A stretch of DNA of 33,090 bases, taken from positions 1-33,090 of the forward strand of contig NZ_KB898686.1 of the NCBI RefSeq assembly GCF_000377765.1, written 5' to 3'. The position numbers and the translations under genes are program-made. The notes under the pieces are model-generated. The model was not told the origin of the DNA. It made no database searches and worked only from the letters and a program-made list of their open reading frames with translations. Below are positions 1 through 8,400 of this stretch, piece after piece (the stretch's first letter is position 1; every line of letters begins with the position of its first letter). The stretch is from Gracilibacillus lacisalsi DSM 19029 (lineage in GTDB: Bacteria; Bacillota; Bacilli; Bacillales; Amphibacillaceae).

Positions 1-465
1 ATGGAAAAAGAGTTTCAACATTTAACAGACTTAATTGAAGAAGTGAATCAAGAATATAACTTAACAGGACTAAATAAAGAAGCTATACCTGTTGGAGCAA
101 ATAGATTTAGTAATGAGTATTATTTTGTAACGATTTGGGATGATAAAGATTTCGAGGGAGCTTATCGGGAGTACTTAAAAAATTCCAATCGTTCAGGTAA
201 GGAATGGGAAGAAACGATCCAACTTAATAAAATAGAGCCAGATGGAATCAGTATCGCGATTAATCTTTATATGGCAGAGAAAGATGTTGAACCTAATCAA
301 GAAGCTTTTGATCATTTAATTGACAAGATTGAAGAAGCTGATAATATACCTAAGGGGCGATATGGAATAAGCCTTCATGATAATTATATTGATAAAAAAG
401 TTGCATCTGGTAGTAAGGATAATACTTTAGAAAAGGGACATCCAAATTATATTGTTAAAGAATAA
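1..465 (+). CDS. TilA-like immunity lipoprotein, C-terminal part (5' end outside window)
   Basis: This is the C-terminal half of a lipoprotein of the kind found complete at 1018-1968. The ATG at position 1 is not a start: the same ATG is an internal codon in the complete copy (1504-1506), so the gene begins left of the window. Bases 1-95 are identical to 1504-1598; after that the proteins diverge and only shared islands remain (for example EPNQEAFD and GISLHDNYIDK). The family resembles DUF1672, which includes the S. aureus TilA immunity lipoprotein for the TslA phospholipase. The stop abuts the GTG of a decayed lipase gene at 467, the same arrangement as in the complete module. Family assignment is from recalled similarity; the partial state and the duplication are seen directly. 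Confidence 0.75.
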   Translation: MEKEFQHLTDLIEEVNQEYNLTGLNKEAIPVGANRFSNEYYFVTIWDDKDFEGAYREYLKNSNRSGKEWEETIQLNKIEPDGISIAINLYMAEKDVEPNQEAFDHLIDKIEEADNIPKGRYGISLHDNYIDKKVASGSKDNTLEKGHPNYIVKE

Positions 466-466
466 G

Positions 467-955
467 GTGATTAAAAAGAATGATAAATATACTCAAGACA
501 GTGATTTAGTACAATTAGCAGGTTATCATGCATATATTGAGTCTAGAGAAGAAGATCAATTAGAAGTCAATGGGACAGTATACAAAGTAATTAATATTAA
601 CTACGGACATTCTACAGGCCTCGACGCCATAACTGTACAAAACCTATCAACTCAGGAATTCACCATCGTCTACGTCGGCACCGACAAAGATCAACTCGAA
701 GATTTGCTCACTGATGCTTATTTACTTGGCAGCACGGATGTACCACAATTAACAGCTGCTAAAAAGTACTATGAAGATATGGATAAACAGTATGGAATTG
801 ATTCACTATTGGAAATTTTTTAGGCGAAGCATTAACGGATGTTGTAGTTATCAAAAAGGCTCCCCCGAAATGCTATATATAGTTATAAATTACCATATAA
901 TCCATCTGTTAGCATAGATAAAACGAATCATTTCCAAAAATTTCATTATAAATAG
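467..955 (+). pseudogene. Frameshifted TslA-like lipase remnant
   Basis: This is a truncated paralogue of the lipase at 1970-4042. A GTG at 467 aligns with the GTG at 1970, and the protein matches up to the sequence YGIDS. Around 805-811 one base appears to be missing, giving a stop at 821-823. Restoring the frame continues with GNFLGEALTD, which aligns with GNSLGGALAN of the intact protein, so the nucleophile serine is also replaced by phenylalanine. A further fragment in another frame (893-955, beginning YNPSV) weakly resembles YNPALLPG of the intact copy. The helical C-terminal part is absent. An ATG at 452 overlapping the upstream gene could extend the ORF, but the GTG conserved in the other copy is more likely. 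The lesions make it non-functional as a lipase. Confidence 0.7.
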
Positions 956-984
956 TTGGTTTTACATATCATTATTCTTATAAT
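956..984 (+). promoter_or_regulatory. SigA-type promoter for the lipoprotein-lipase pair
   Basis: TTGGTT (956-961) and a perfect TATAAT (979-984) are 17 bp apart, about 33 bp upstream of the lipoprotein start. The promoter lies directly after the pseudogene remains, so the second module can be transcribed independently of the first. Confidence 0.6.
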
Positions 985-1017
985 GAAAATGCGTAAGCTT
1001 CGATGAGGAGGCGGAAA

Positions 1018-1968
1018 ATGTTAAAAGTGAGAAAAAGTAGTTTAGTAGTCATCATGATTGTCAGTTTATTTATTTTAGGAGGATGTGGTGAAGTGCTAGA
1101 GAAATTTAATGATGCATCAGAAAACGAAACAAAAGATATAGATAATGGAGTAAACGGAAAAAATCCAGAAGTATTAATGCCTGTGCAAGAATACACAGGT
1201 GAAGAGTACACGTTAAGAAACGGAAAAGAAACAGATAAAATAGCAAATGAAAACCGCGAAATCATTGAAAATGCAGTGAAATGTTTCTTTGATGAAGAAT
1301 ATAACACAGAAGTCATCGTACATAACATAGTTGGCAATGTGGATGGTGCTACCGTATTTGTGGAATCAGTAGGAGAACCACACTTTTATACCTATGCCAT
1401 TATTCCAATTAATAAACAAGAAGAAGAAATTCTAGTTGATCAAGTGTGGTCACAAGAAGGACAAATAGAAAATGCCATTATGGCTGGAATATATGGAATG
1501 GTGATGGAAAAAGAGTTTCAACATTTAACAGACTTAATTGAAGAAGTGAATCAAGAATATAACTTAACAGGACTAAATAAAGAAGCTATACCTGTTGGTG
1601 CAGATAAATTTTGTAATGAGTATTATTTTGTCGCCATAAGAAAGACAGAAAACTTCAAAGGGCTTTTGAATAAATATATGGAAAATCCCGATCGTACAAA
1701 AGAAGAATGGAACAGTCTGATGGATTGGGATGAAATTCAACCAGATGAAATACGAATAGCTATTGATCTTTATATGACTGAAAATGGAGTGGAGCCAAAC
1801 CAAGAAGCTTTTGATTATCTAATTAATCTAATTGATAACGATGAGAGAATACCTAAAGGTTTGTACGGGATAAGCCTTCACGATAACTATATTGATAAAA
1901 CAACTGCTACTGGAAATAAAGATAATAGTCTTAAAAGAGCTAATCCAAATGATATTATAAAAGAATAG
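1018..1968 (+). CDS. TilA-like (DUF1672-type) immunity lipoprotein
   Basis: A 316-residue exported lipoprotein. The ATG at 1018 is chosen because AGGAGG lies at 1007-1012; the upstream in-frame ATG at 1003 would place that site inside the gene. Residues 1-22 form a lipoprotein signal peptide with a basic start, a hydrophobic core and the lipobox LGGC, so Cys23 should be lipidated and the protein held on the outer face of the membrane. The rest is acidic and soluble; stretches such as TVFVESVGEPHFYTYAI recall DUF1672. In S. aureus, the DUF1672-like lipoprotein TilA neutralises the type VII-secreted phospholipase TslA. The downstream lipase-like gene starts one base after this stop, supporting an immunity/toxin pair. 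Immunity is inferred from family and context. About 155 C-terminal residues are duplicated at 1-465. Confidence 0.75.
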   Translation: MLKVRKSSLVVIMIVSLFILGGCGEVLEKFNDASENETKDIDNGVNGKNPEVLMPVQEYTGEEYTLRNGKETDKIANENREIIENAVKCFFDEEYNTEVIVHNIVGNVDGATVFVESVGEPHFYTYAIIPINKQEEEILVDQVWSQEGQIENAIMAGIYGMVMEKEFQHLTDLIEEVNQEYNLTGLNKEAIPVGADKFCNEYYFVAIRKTENFKGLLNKYMENPDRTKEEWNSLMDWDEIQPDEIRIAIDLYMTENGVEPNQEAFDYLINLIDNDERIPKGLYGISLHDNYIDKTTATGNKDNSLKRANPNDIIKE

Positions 1969-1969
1969 G

Positions 1970-4042
1970 GTGATGATAGTGGTTGAGAAATATACTTCAG
2001 ATAGTGATCTTGTGGAATTATCTGGTTATCATGCGTATATAGAACAACGTGAATTAAATCATATAAACATTAATGGTACTGAATATGAAGTGGTAAATAC
2101 TAATTATAAAGATACTGCCGGTCTCGACGCCATAACTGTACAAAACCTATCCACTCAAGAATACACGATCGTTTACGTCGGCACCGATAAAGACCAACTC
2201 GAAGACTTGCTCACGGATGCTTATTTACTTAGCAGCACAGATGTACCACAATTAACAGCTGCTAAAAAGTACTATGAAAATATGGATAAACAGTATGGCA
2301 TTGATTCCGTTACAGGCAATTCCTTAGGTGGGGCATTAGCCAATTCCATAGCGGTTGAGTATCCTAATGTTAGGTCTGTAACGTACAATCCGGCCTTATT
2401 ACCTGGTCATTTAGTAGACACGGATAAGGATTATGACAACATTACCAACTATATCGGTCAATACGATGTATTAAATATGACATTAGATAGCTTAGGGCTC
2501 GGTGATCGTGTACCAGGGAAAAAACATGAAATTTATAATGGTATACCAGGTACTGCTGAGAGCAAATTTGGAACGATCGGAAGTAACCATACAGGTTATT
2601 TAAGAAATGATGAGGGAACGCAGTATTATGAAATCCGTCCAGATGGTGGTCCAGGATCTGGTCAAATTCATGTAAAAGCTGATGAGCACATTGTTACTAG
2701 CGCATGGACAGGGCAACCAATTTATGGAGATGGATCAACTAATATTCGAATTACACCAGAAGCATTACATACATTAGCCAATGGGCTACATGATTCTGTT
2801 TTTAATAGGTTGGAAAGAGCTTCAGAATATCTTAGCAATTCGAAAGAGATTATTGATGATGAAGCAGAAAGAAGGCACACAAGAATTAACATTCTCCAAC
2901 GCAGGCTCCAACAGATTATTGAATCCCAAATTGGTGAAGATATGGAAATGATGGGGAATTCTATTCAAGCGAGTATTGATGATATGCATCGATTATTGGA
3001 TCTAATTGAAGACAAAGGACAATCACTTAACTACTTATTAAATTCCCCGCCAGCTGAATTGATGGAATTTATCATGAACCGTCAAGTTGATGTATCTTCA
3101 TTGGTGGATGAAGCAAGAAATTTTTTGAATCAATTAAGTAGTAATGTTGATGAATTAATGGATAACTCTCACCTTATTTTAACAAGCGTAGTTCCTAAGC
3201 TTTTTCATGTAGGAATGGAAAAATGGCATGACGCTGTAGTAAACGAATTACAGGAACATTTTAACATTTTGATGAATAATAACGATATATTGCTTACACA
3301 GATACAAACTTTTCAACAACAAATCGAAGACACCGCAGATACTTTCGAAAAAACTGATTTACAATTAGCAAATGCAATCCAAAATAAAATTTCCTACATT
3401 AAAGAGGTATTCATCTCCGTAAAAGCTAACACTGACAACTTAGAACCATCCCCGTACTTAGAAGCTAAACTGGATATTAAAGAAATACAATTGGACTTAT
3501 CTTTTACCTATTTCTCAACGAAAATGAACAATCTTCTCACTCCTGTACTCGAAGGTATAAACGTCATACTCTTAGGTTTAGAAGTTACAATCGAAAGTTT
3601 ATCTTTTGCCATTAAACAAGGAACCAATATATTTCTTCGCCAAAGTTTGCCAGGTATGATAGTAAGTACGTTTACCGACTTCGATGATAAAGTGAGAAAT
3701 ACAGTCAAGAATACTTTAGAGCCTATCGATACCCTTGCCTCAAGGATTAATGGAGTAAGGGATGGCGTTAGAAGATTGAATAGCAATATCCCTACTATTA
3801 TAAACAGGTTTCGTCCCTATTTAGAAAATGCTTTGTTTAATAATGAACGTTTTTTTGATGTTTATTTATATAATAACTCAGCAATCGCACTTATAAGAGA
3901 ACTGGACTTAGTTTTCCAAGATATTAACAGCCAATTAGCAAACCATCATGCCAAAACCATTCTAGAGTTATTATTATATGGCAGACATATTAGTGTAAAT
4001 ATTAATCAATTACAGGAACAAGTAGAACGCGCAGCAAATTAA
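1970..4042 (+). CDS. TslA-like reverse-domain type VII-secreted lipase toxin
   Basis: A 690-residue protein with no signal peptide and no clear membrane segment. Residues 1 to about 260 form an alpha/beta-hydrolase lipase-like domain: the GxSxG nucleophile motif GNSLGG has Ser118, and Asp166 (QYDVLN) and His207 (SNHTGY) are plausible triad partners. Residues from about 263 to the end are long amphipathic helices rich in N, Q and E. This order, enzyme first and helical targeting domain last, is that of S. aureus TslA, a phospholipase A secreted by the type VII system. The lipoprotein directly upstream fits its immunity partner. The start is uncertain: GTG 1970, ATG 1973 and GTG 1979 are all possible; GTG 1970 aligns with the start of the decayed copy. 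No small helical partner proteins or type VII machinery genes are in the window. Activity and secretion are inferred. Confidence 0.7.
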   Translation: MMIVVEKYTSDSDLVELSGYHAYIEQRELNHININGTEYEVVNTNYKDTAGLDAITVQNLSTQEYTIVYVGTDKDQLEDLLTDAYLLSSTDVPQLTAAKKYYENMDKQYGIDSVTGNSLGGALANSIAVEYPNVRSVTYNPALLPGHLVDTDKDYDNITNYIGQYDVLNMTLDSLGLGDRVPGKKHEIYNGIPGTAESKFGTIGSNHTGYLRNDEGTQYYEIRPDGGPGSGQIHVKADEHIVTSAWTGQPIYGDGSTNIRITPEALHTLANGLHDSVFNRLERASEYLSNSKEIIDDEAERRHTRINILQRRLQQIIESQIGEDMEMMGNSIQASIDDMHRLLDLIEDKGQSLNYLLNSPPAELMEFIMNRQVDVSSLVDEARNFLNQLSSNVDELMDNSHLILTSVVPKLFHVGMEKWHDAVVNELQEHFNILMNNNDILLTQIQTFQQQIEDTADTFEKTDLQLANAIQNKISYIKEVFISVKANTDNLEPSPYLEAKLDIKEIQLDLSFTYFSTKMNNLLTPVLEGINVILLGLEVTIESLSFAIKQGTNIFLRQSLPGMIVSTFTDFDDKVRNTVKNTLEPIDTLASRINGVRDGVRRLNSNIPTIINRFRPYLENALFNNERFFDVYLYNNSAIALIRELDLVFQDINSQLANHHAKTILELLLYGRHISVNINQLQEQVERAAN

Positions 4043-4056
4043 CATATAAACATAAC

Positions 4057-4089
4057 AGCCCTCATCAGAGTTATTCTCAGATGAGGGCT
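4057..4089. terminator. Bidirectional terminator between lipase gene and manA
   Basis: A perfect 10-bp stem (AGCCCTCATC at 4057-4066, GATGAGGGCT at 4080-4089) with a 13-base loop lies between convergent genes. The T-rich tails are modest on both strands, so it probably serves both. Confidence 0.7.
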
Positions 4090-4122
4090 TGTCGATTTAA
4101 TTTGCTCTATAGAATTTATTGA

Positions 4123-5082
4123 TCAAGTCGTATGCGAAACAATAAACGTTGCATTACCAGCTAATTTATATTGCTGAATCGTAGCCGGAATAATAAAGTG
4201 ATCACCTTTTTTAATATCGTATGTTTGGTTACCTGTCGTAATAGTAGCTTCTCCCTCTACCATACTAACTTGCACAAAGTCTGCCGTTCTTTCCAGCTCT
4301 GCTTCGCCATGTAAATCCCAATGATAAACCGTGAAATACTTTTCTTCTACTAGCTTTTTCTCCGTTAATCCTTGTTTATCCACAACTTCTTGGATTAATT
4401 GCGGTGTTTCATGTGGAACACTCGTTACTTCTTTCGCTTCTTTTAAATGTAATTCTCTTGTATTACCGGCTGCATCTGTCCGATCATAGTCATAAACGCG
4501 ATAGGTAATATCAGAGCTTTGCTGTGTTTCTAAAATAACGATTCCTTTACCAATGGCATGGATCGTTCCACTTGGTACATAGACGAAATCGCCTGCTTTT
4601 ACTTTAACACGGCGTAATAAATCATCCCACTTGCCCTCATCAATCAGCTTTTCTAATTCTTCTCTTGTTTGAGCATGGTGACCGATGATTAATTCGGCAT
4701 CTTCTTCTGCACTTAATACGTACCAGCATTCAGTTTTACCATATGCTTCATTCGCTACTTCTCTTGCATATTGATCATCAGGGTGAACTTGAACAGAAAG
4801 GTTGTCGTTTGCATCCAAAATTTTGATTAACAGTGGATAAGCTTCCTGGTTATCCACAGGCTTGTTAAATAATTCGCCATGCTGATTCCATGCATCTAAA
4901 AGTGTTTGATCTTTTAAAGGGCCATTGATAATTTTACTTGGTCCATTCTCATGAGCAGATATTGCCCATGCCTCACCAGTTTGTTCGTAAGGAATCGTGT
5001 AATGAAACTCTGTATGTAACTTCTGACCGCCCCATATTCGTTCCTGAAAAATCGGTTGAAGGAAAATTGGTTCTTGATACAT
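4123..5082 (-). CDS. manA: Mannose-6-phosphate isomerase, class I
   Basis: A 319-residue zinc enzyme that interconverts mannose 6-phosphate and fructose 6-phosphate, feeding mannose into glycolysis or supplying mannose 6-phosphate for glycan precursors. The N-terminal motif FQERIWGGQKL is typical of short Bacillus-type enzymes (about 315 residues). Likely zinc ligands are Gln98 and His100 (VQVHPDD), Glu118 (KTECWYV) and His175 (GTIHAIGKG). The start at 5082 has GGGGAGAG about eight bases upstream and gives the usual N-terminus; a longer in-frame extension to 5145 lacks that support. It is a single gene, convergent with the toxin island. Two perfect DnaA boxes (4376-4384, 4850-4858) and a parS-like site (4405-4420) lie inside it. 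Confidence 0.93.
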   Translation of the reverse strand: MYQEPIFLQPIFQERIWGGQKLHTEFHYTIPYEQTGEAWAISAHENGPSKIINGPLKDQTLLDAWNQHGELFNKPVDNQEAYPLLIKILDANDNLSVQVHPDDQYAREVANEAYGKTECWYVLSAEEDAELIIGHHAQTREELEKLIDEGKWDDLLRRVKVKAGDFVYVPSGTIHAIGKGIVILETQQSSDITYRVYDYDRTDAAGNTRELHLKEAKEVTSVPHETPQLIQEVVDKQGLTEKKLVEEKYFTVYHWDLHGEAELERTADFVQVSMVEGEATITTGNQTYDIKKGDHFIIPATIQQYKLAGNATFIVSHTT

Positions 5083-5170
5083 AAATAGACTCTCCCCTAT
5101 CATTTCTATAAGTTCGTACTTCCTAAAAGATACTATCTTATCCATCTAAAATCAATCTATATCCTGTTAT

Positions 5171-5400
5171 TTATCCACAATTTTGTTCACAATGTACGAA
5201 TTTTATCACTTATTCACATCTGAACAGCCATACAAACAGTTTATCCACAAAATTATTAACATACTCACAATTTTCTTGTATATATCGTATAAGAATTTAT
5301 GTTCTACACCATATATGGACATTTATCCAGAATTATATCCACAGTATGTGAATAACCTACAAAAAATGTGGATAAAAACTGTTGAAAGTTCTTATCCACA
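5171..5400. promoter_or_regulatory. DnaA-box cluster between htrC and manA
   Basis: The 323 bp without a gene (5083-5405) holds six perfect TTATNCACA DnaA boxes: 5171-5179, 5210-5218, 5241-5249 and 5392-5400 on plus, 5347-5355 and 5367-5375 on minus. One-mismatch boxes lie at 5183-5191, 5323-5331 and 5335-5343. The DNA is very AT-rich. DnaA very probably binds here. I recall that B. subtilis has origin-proximal DnaA-box clusters that hold DnaA and restrain initiation, one of them beside yydA, the gene following htrC; this would be the corresponding site. No gene is supported in this stretch. Confidence 0.85.
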
Positions 5401-5405
5401 TCTGT

Positions 5406-6641
5406 TTAATACGATAATGACGTCAGTTCTACCGTTGTTTCCAGCTCTTCTCCATCACGATAGTAGGTAATCGTTAATTGATCCCCGACTGATTTTTCCG
5501 AATAGAGGTGTTTGCGTAAATCTACAATATCCTGAATCGGCTCTCCATCAAGTTCGGTAATCACATCGTATGATTCTAAGTCACCATGATCAGCTGGAGA
5601 CATTGGTTCCACACTACGAATATAGATACCACCTTCGACATGATCAGGCAGATTCAAGCTGCGTTCCCATTCAACTCTTGCGATATCATTTAACGAGTAT
5701 GCTTCCACGCCTAAGTAAGCTCTCATGATTTCTCCATTTTGTTCTAACTCTTCAATGACGGGAATCACATCATCTACTGGAATCGCAAAGCCGATCCCTT
5801 CGACTGCAGATTCTGCAATTTTCATCGAGTTAATACCAATTAGCTGCCCTTCCATATTTAGCAAAGCTCCACCGCTATTACCAGGGTTAATGGCAGCATC
5901 TGTTTGGATAACTTCCGCTTGCCAATCTGCCCTTCCATCCATATTGAAATCTTGTGGAATCGCTCGTTGTTTTCCACTAATGATACCTTGTGTAACAGAA
6001 CCAGACAAATGCAAGCCTAATGGATTACCAATGGCAATCGCTGGTTCTCCGACATGGACATCTTCTGATCGGCCGATTTCAATGACTTTTTCTGCATAGT
6101 TAGCATCCATCTCAATCACAGCTAAATCGGTATACAAATCACTTCCAACAAGGGTAGCTTCTACTTGTGTTTCATCTGGTAAGACGATTTCTACTTGACT
6201 GGACCCTTGAATCACATGATGATTGGTAACAATAAATGCGGAGTCATTTTCAATTTTATAAATCACACCAGAGCCTGTTCCTGCTTCACCGGAATCTTCC
6301 TGTTGCCAAAAATCAGTCTGATCTTGCACATTAATGACACCTACAACAGCTGGTGATACTTCCCCTACTATTTCGGAGATTCTGGTGGAGATGTCCACCT
6401 GCACATTGCGAATGTCTGAAGGCTCAATATTATCTCCTGCACGATTGTCTGTTTGATGTTGATTGGATGTTGTCTCATCACTGATCATGATTTGATATGG
6501 TAAAAGATTATTTTGGACTAACGATGGCAATAAGACAGCAAACAGAAAAGCACCTAAAACCAAGCCAATAACAAAAGGTGTCAGCCAATTTCTTTTCTTT
6601 GGTGGTTTCTTCGATATGTAATGGTCATCATAATAGCCCAT
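5406..6641 (-). CDS. htrC: HtrA-like membrane-anchored serine protease (HtrC/YyxA)
   Basis: A 411-residue trypsin-like (S1C/DegP family) quality-control protease. A basic cytoplasmic start is followed by one membrane segment (about 20-42), placing the enzyme outside the cell. The protease domain (about 85-300) has His142 (TNHHV), Asp172 (YTDLA) and Ser256 (NPGNSGG). A PDZ domain follows (about 315-405), with substrate-site residues such as YLGVEAYSL. It begins 21 bp after walJ with GAAGGTGAA as ribosome-binding site and is the last gene of the wal operon, the position of yyxA/htrC in B. subtilis. It should degrade misfolded exported proteins under envelope stress. No strong terminator follows; the stop is five bases from the outermost DnaA box. 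Confidence 0.93.
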   Translation of the reverse strand: MGYYDDHYISKKPPKKRNWLTPFVIGLVLGAFLFAVLLPSLVQNNLLPYQIMISDETTSNQHQTDNRAGDNIEPSDIRNVQVDISTRISEIVGEVSPAVVGVINVQDQTDFWQQEDSGEAGTGSGVIYKIENDSAFIVTNHHVIQGSSQVEIVLPDETQVEATLVGSDLYTDLAVIEMDANYAEKVIEIGRSEDVHVGEPAIAIGNPLGLHLSGSVTQGIISGKQRAIPQDFNMDGRADWQAEVIQTDAAINPGNSGGALLNMEGQLIGINSMKIAESAVEGIGFAIPVDDVIPVIEELEQNGEIMRAYLGVEAYSLNDIARVEWERSLNLPDHVEGGIYIRSVEPMSPADHGDLESYDVITELDGEPIQDIVDLRKHLYSEKSVGDQLTITYYRDGEELETTVELTSLSY

Positions 6642-6662
6642 TACTTCACCTTCTTTCTTGAT

Positions 6663-7460
6663 TTAAACTACTTCATAAATAGGTGTCGGTGATTTCGGAT
6701 CAGTATCATGAAGTGTTACGTGATCCCCCACCGTAAAACCATATTCATTTAAACCATTCTCTACTGACATTCTCGCTAAATCCTTCATATTATTATCTTT
6801 GCTTAAATGTGCTAAATAAATACGTTTAGTTTCATTATCAATAATATCTTTTAGAGCTACAGCACAGTCCTCATTAGAAACATGACCACTGTCTCCTAAA
6901 ATTCGCCTTTTCACACTCCATGGATAACGACCCATTCGTAGCATTTCCACATCATGATTTGCTTCAAAAATCAGCGCATCTGCTCCTTGTACGGTTTTCT
7001 TTATTCGTTCTGAGACATAGCCAAGATCCGTTACAAGTGCTACTTTTTTGCCATTATGGTGGAAGGTGTAAAACATTGGTTCTGCTGCATCATGGGACAC
7101 AGCGAAAGATTCTACATCTATATCACCAAAGGTTTTAGTCTCTTCCATTTTGAATACAAATTTCTGATCGAGTTCAATTTTACCAATAGCACTGTCCATC
7201 GCTTTCCATGTCTTTTCATTGGCGTAAATCGGTAAATCATACTTTCTAGCAAAGATTCCTAGCCCTTTAATATGATCACTATGTTCATGCGTTACTAATA
7301 TTTTGGAAAGACTGTTGGGATCCACATTGATCTCTGAGAATAAGCGAGTCATTTCTTTTCCACTTAAGCCTGCATCCACTAATATTTTCTCTTTTTCTGT
7401 TCCGATATAAAAAGCATTCCCCGTACTGCCAGATGCTAGTACACTAAAATGTAACGTCAT
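6663..7460 (-). CDS. walJ: WalJ (YycJ) metallo-beta-lactamase-fold exonuclease
   Basis: A 265-residue metallo-beta-lactamase-fold protein. The start [15 protein letters not shown] is characteristic of YycJ, and THEHSDH is the metal-binding HxHxDH motif; further metal ligands are plausible at SHDAAEP and GHVSNED. YycJ proteins have 5'-3' exonuclease activity on DNA and are linked to coordinating division with replication; the name WalJ reflects its operon. The ATG at 7460 is chosen because it gives the family N-terminus and follows GGAGTGGAG; the in-frame ATG at 7475 would overlap walI. It begins one base after the walI stop, so translation is probably coupled. Confidence 0.94.
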   Translation of the reverse strand: MTLHFSVLASGSTGNAFYIGTEKEKILVDAGLSGKEMTRLFSEINVDPNSLSKILVTHEHSDHIKGLGIFARKYDLPIYANEKTWKAMDSAIGKIELDQKFVFKMEETKTFGDIDVESFAVSHDAAEPMFYTFHHNGKKVALVTDLGYVSERIKKTVQGADALIFEANHDVEMLRMGRYPWSVKRRILGDSGHVSNEDCAVALKDIIDNETKRIYLAHLSKDNNMKDLARMSVENGLNEYGFTVGDHVTLHDTDPKSPTPIYEVV

Positions 7461-7461
7461 C

Positions 7462-8400
7462 TTACTCCACTCCATTTGTTGTTTCTTCTTGAATTTCTAA
7501 AAGTTGTTCTAGTAATAACTCTATATCTTCTTCTTCCCATTCTTCATCTGTAACTTCAAATTCCGCTGTACTACCCTCTGCGAAGTAGTCACTAATTTGG
7601 GTCTTCATTTCTTGGATAAAATCTTCATCATTTCTAGAAGTTAAATGGCCTTCAATGGCATTCACATAATAATGGCGTTCTCCATTTACTTCAAATTCCC
7701 AAGTAGGTGCAAGTAATTGCACACCGTTTGGTAAAGGCAATAAGTTATGATAACCTAATTCCACTTCAGCTGTGATTTCATCTCCAGACCTAATAAAACC
7801 GTTTCTGAGATACAATCCGGTTAAAGCATCCATAGGTGAATTTATTTCCTCTGGTTCTTGTTGGTCCTCTGCTTTTTCCAGTATCGTTTGAACATACCTT
7901 GTCACTTCTTCCTTGTCATTAACTTGTACCAAGAGTACGCCACTAGGATTGAAATAAATCGGGCGGTCTATCTCCTGAAAGAAAATATAGGTATTAGAAG
8001 CTTCATCTTTATCAAAGTATCGGTATTGATTAAAGTTCCATATATTTTCTGCCAAAGCTTCCACGTCTTCCTCAACATTAACCGCTAAAGGCTTATCAAA
8101 TTCAGATATTATTAAATGTCTATCAATAATAACGCTTGTCTGATTCGGAAGCTCTTCAATTTCGGTTAACTCTGTATCGGAAAACTCTTTTCGTTCTGCA
8201 TATAACATAGCTTCTTCAGCAGGAGACTCTTCTGGTAAATTATTAATTCCATTGACATTATTTCGAACATCGTCCTCCATTGAAACATTATCAATAGGTT
8301 CAAAATTGGTATTAGAATAAGTAATAAAGTGATGTAACAGGAAAATATCAAGGATAAGAAAACAAAGAATGAACAGCGTTTTAATTTGGCCCCATTGCAT
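7462..8400 (-). CDS. walI: WalI (YycI) regulator of WalK
   Basis: A 312-residue bitopic membrane protein. The short cytoplasmic start MQWGQIKT leads into one membrane segment (about 8-27); the rest is an acidic extracellular domain of the YycI type. In B. subtilis, YycH and YycI form a membrane complex with WalK and dampen its activity. The ATG at 8400 is preceded by GGAGGAGAG and matches the family; a longer frame to 8427 would run through that site. The first 20 bases overlap the end of walH, as expected for coupled translation. Confidence 0.93.
   Translation of the reverse strand: MQWGQIKTLFILCFLILDIFLLHHFITYSNTNFEPIDNVSMEDDVRNNVNGINNLPEESPAEEAMLYAERKEFSDTELTEIEELPNQTSVIIDRHLIISEFDKPLAVNVEEDVEALAENIWNFNQYRYFDKDEASNTYIFFQEIDRPIYFNPSGVLLVQVNDKEEVTRYVQTILEKAEDQQEPEEINSPMDALTGLYLRNGFIRSGDEITAEVELGYHNLLPLPNGVQLLAPTWEFEVNGERHYYVNAIEGHLTSRNDEDFIQEMKTQISDYFAEGSTAEFEVTDEEWEEEDIELLLEQLLEIQEETTNGVE

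Noticed and set aside
5183-5470. A 95-codon plus-strand reading frame.
   Set aside because: It consists of DnaA-box DNA and overlaps the end of htrC; there is no ribosome-binding site and the protein is low-complexity.
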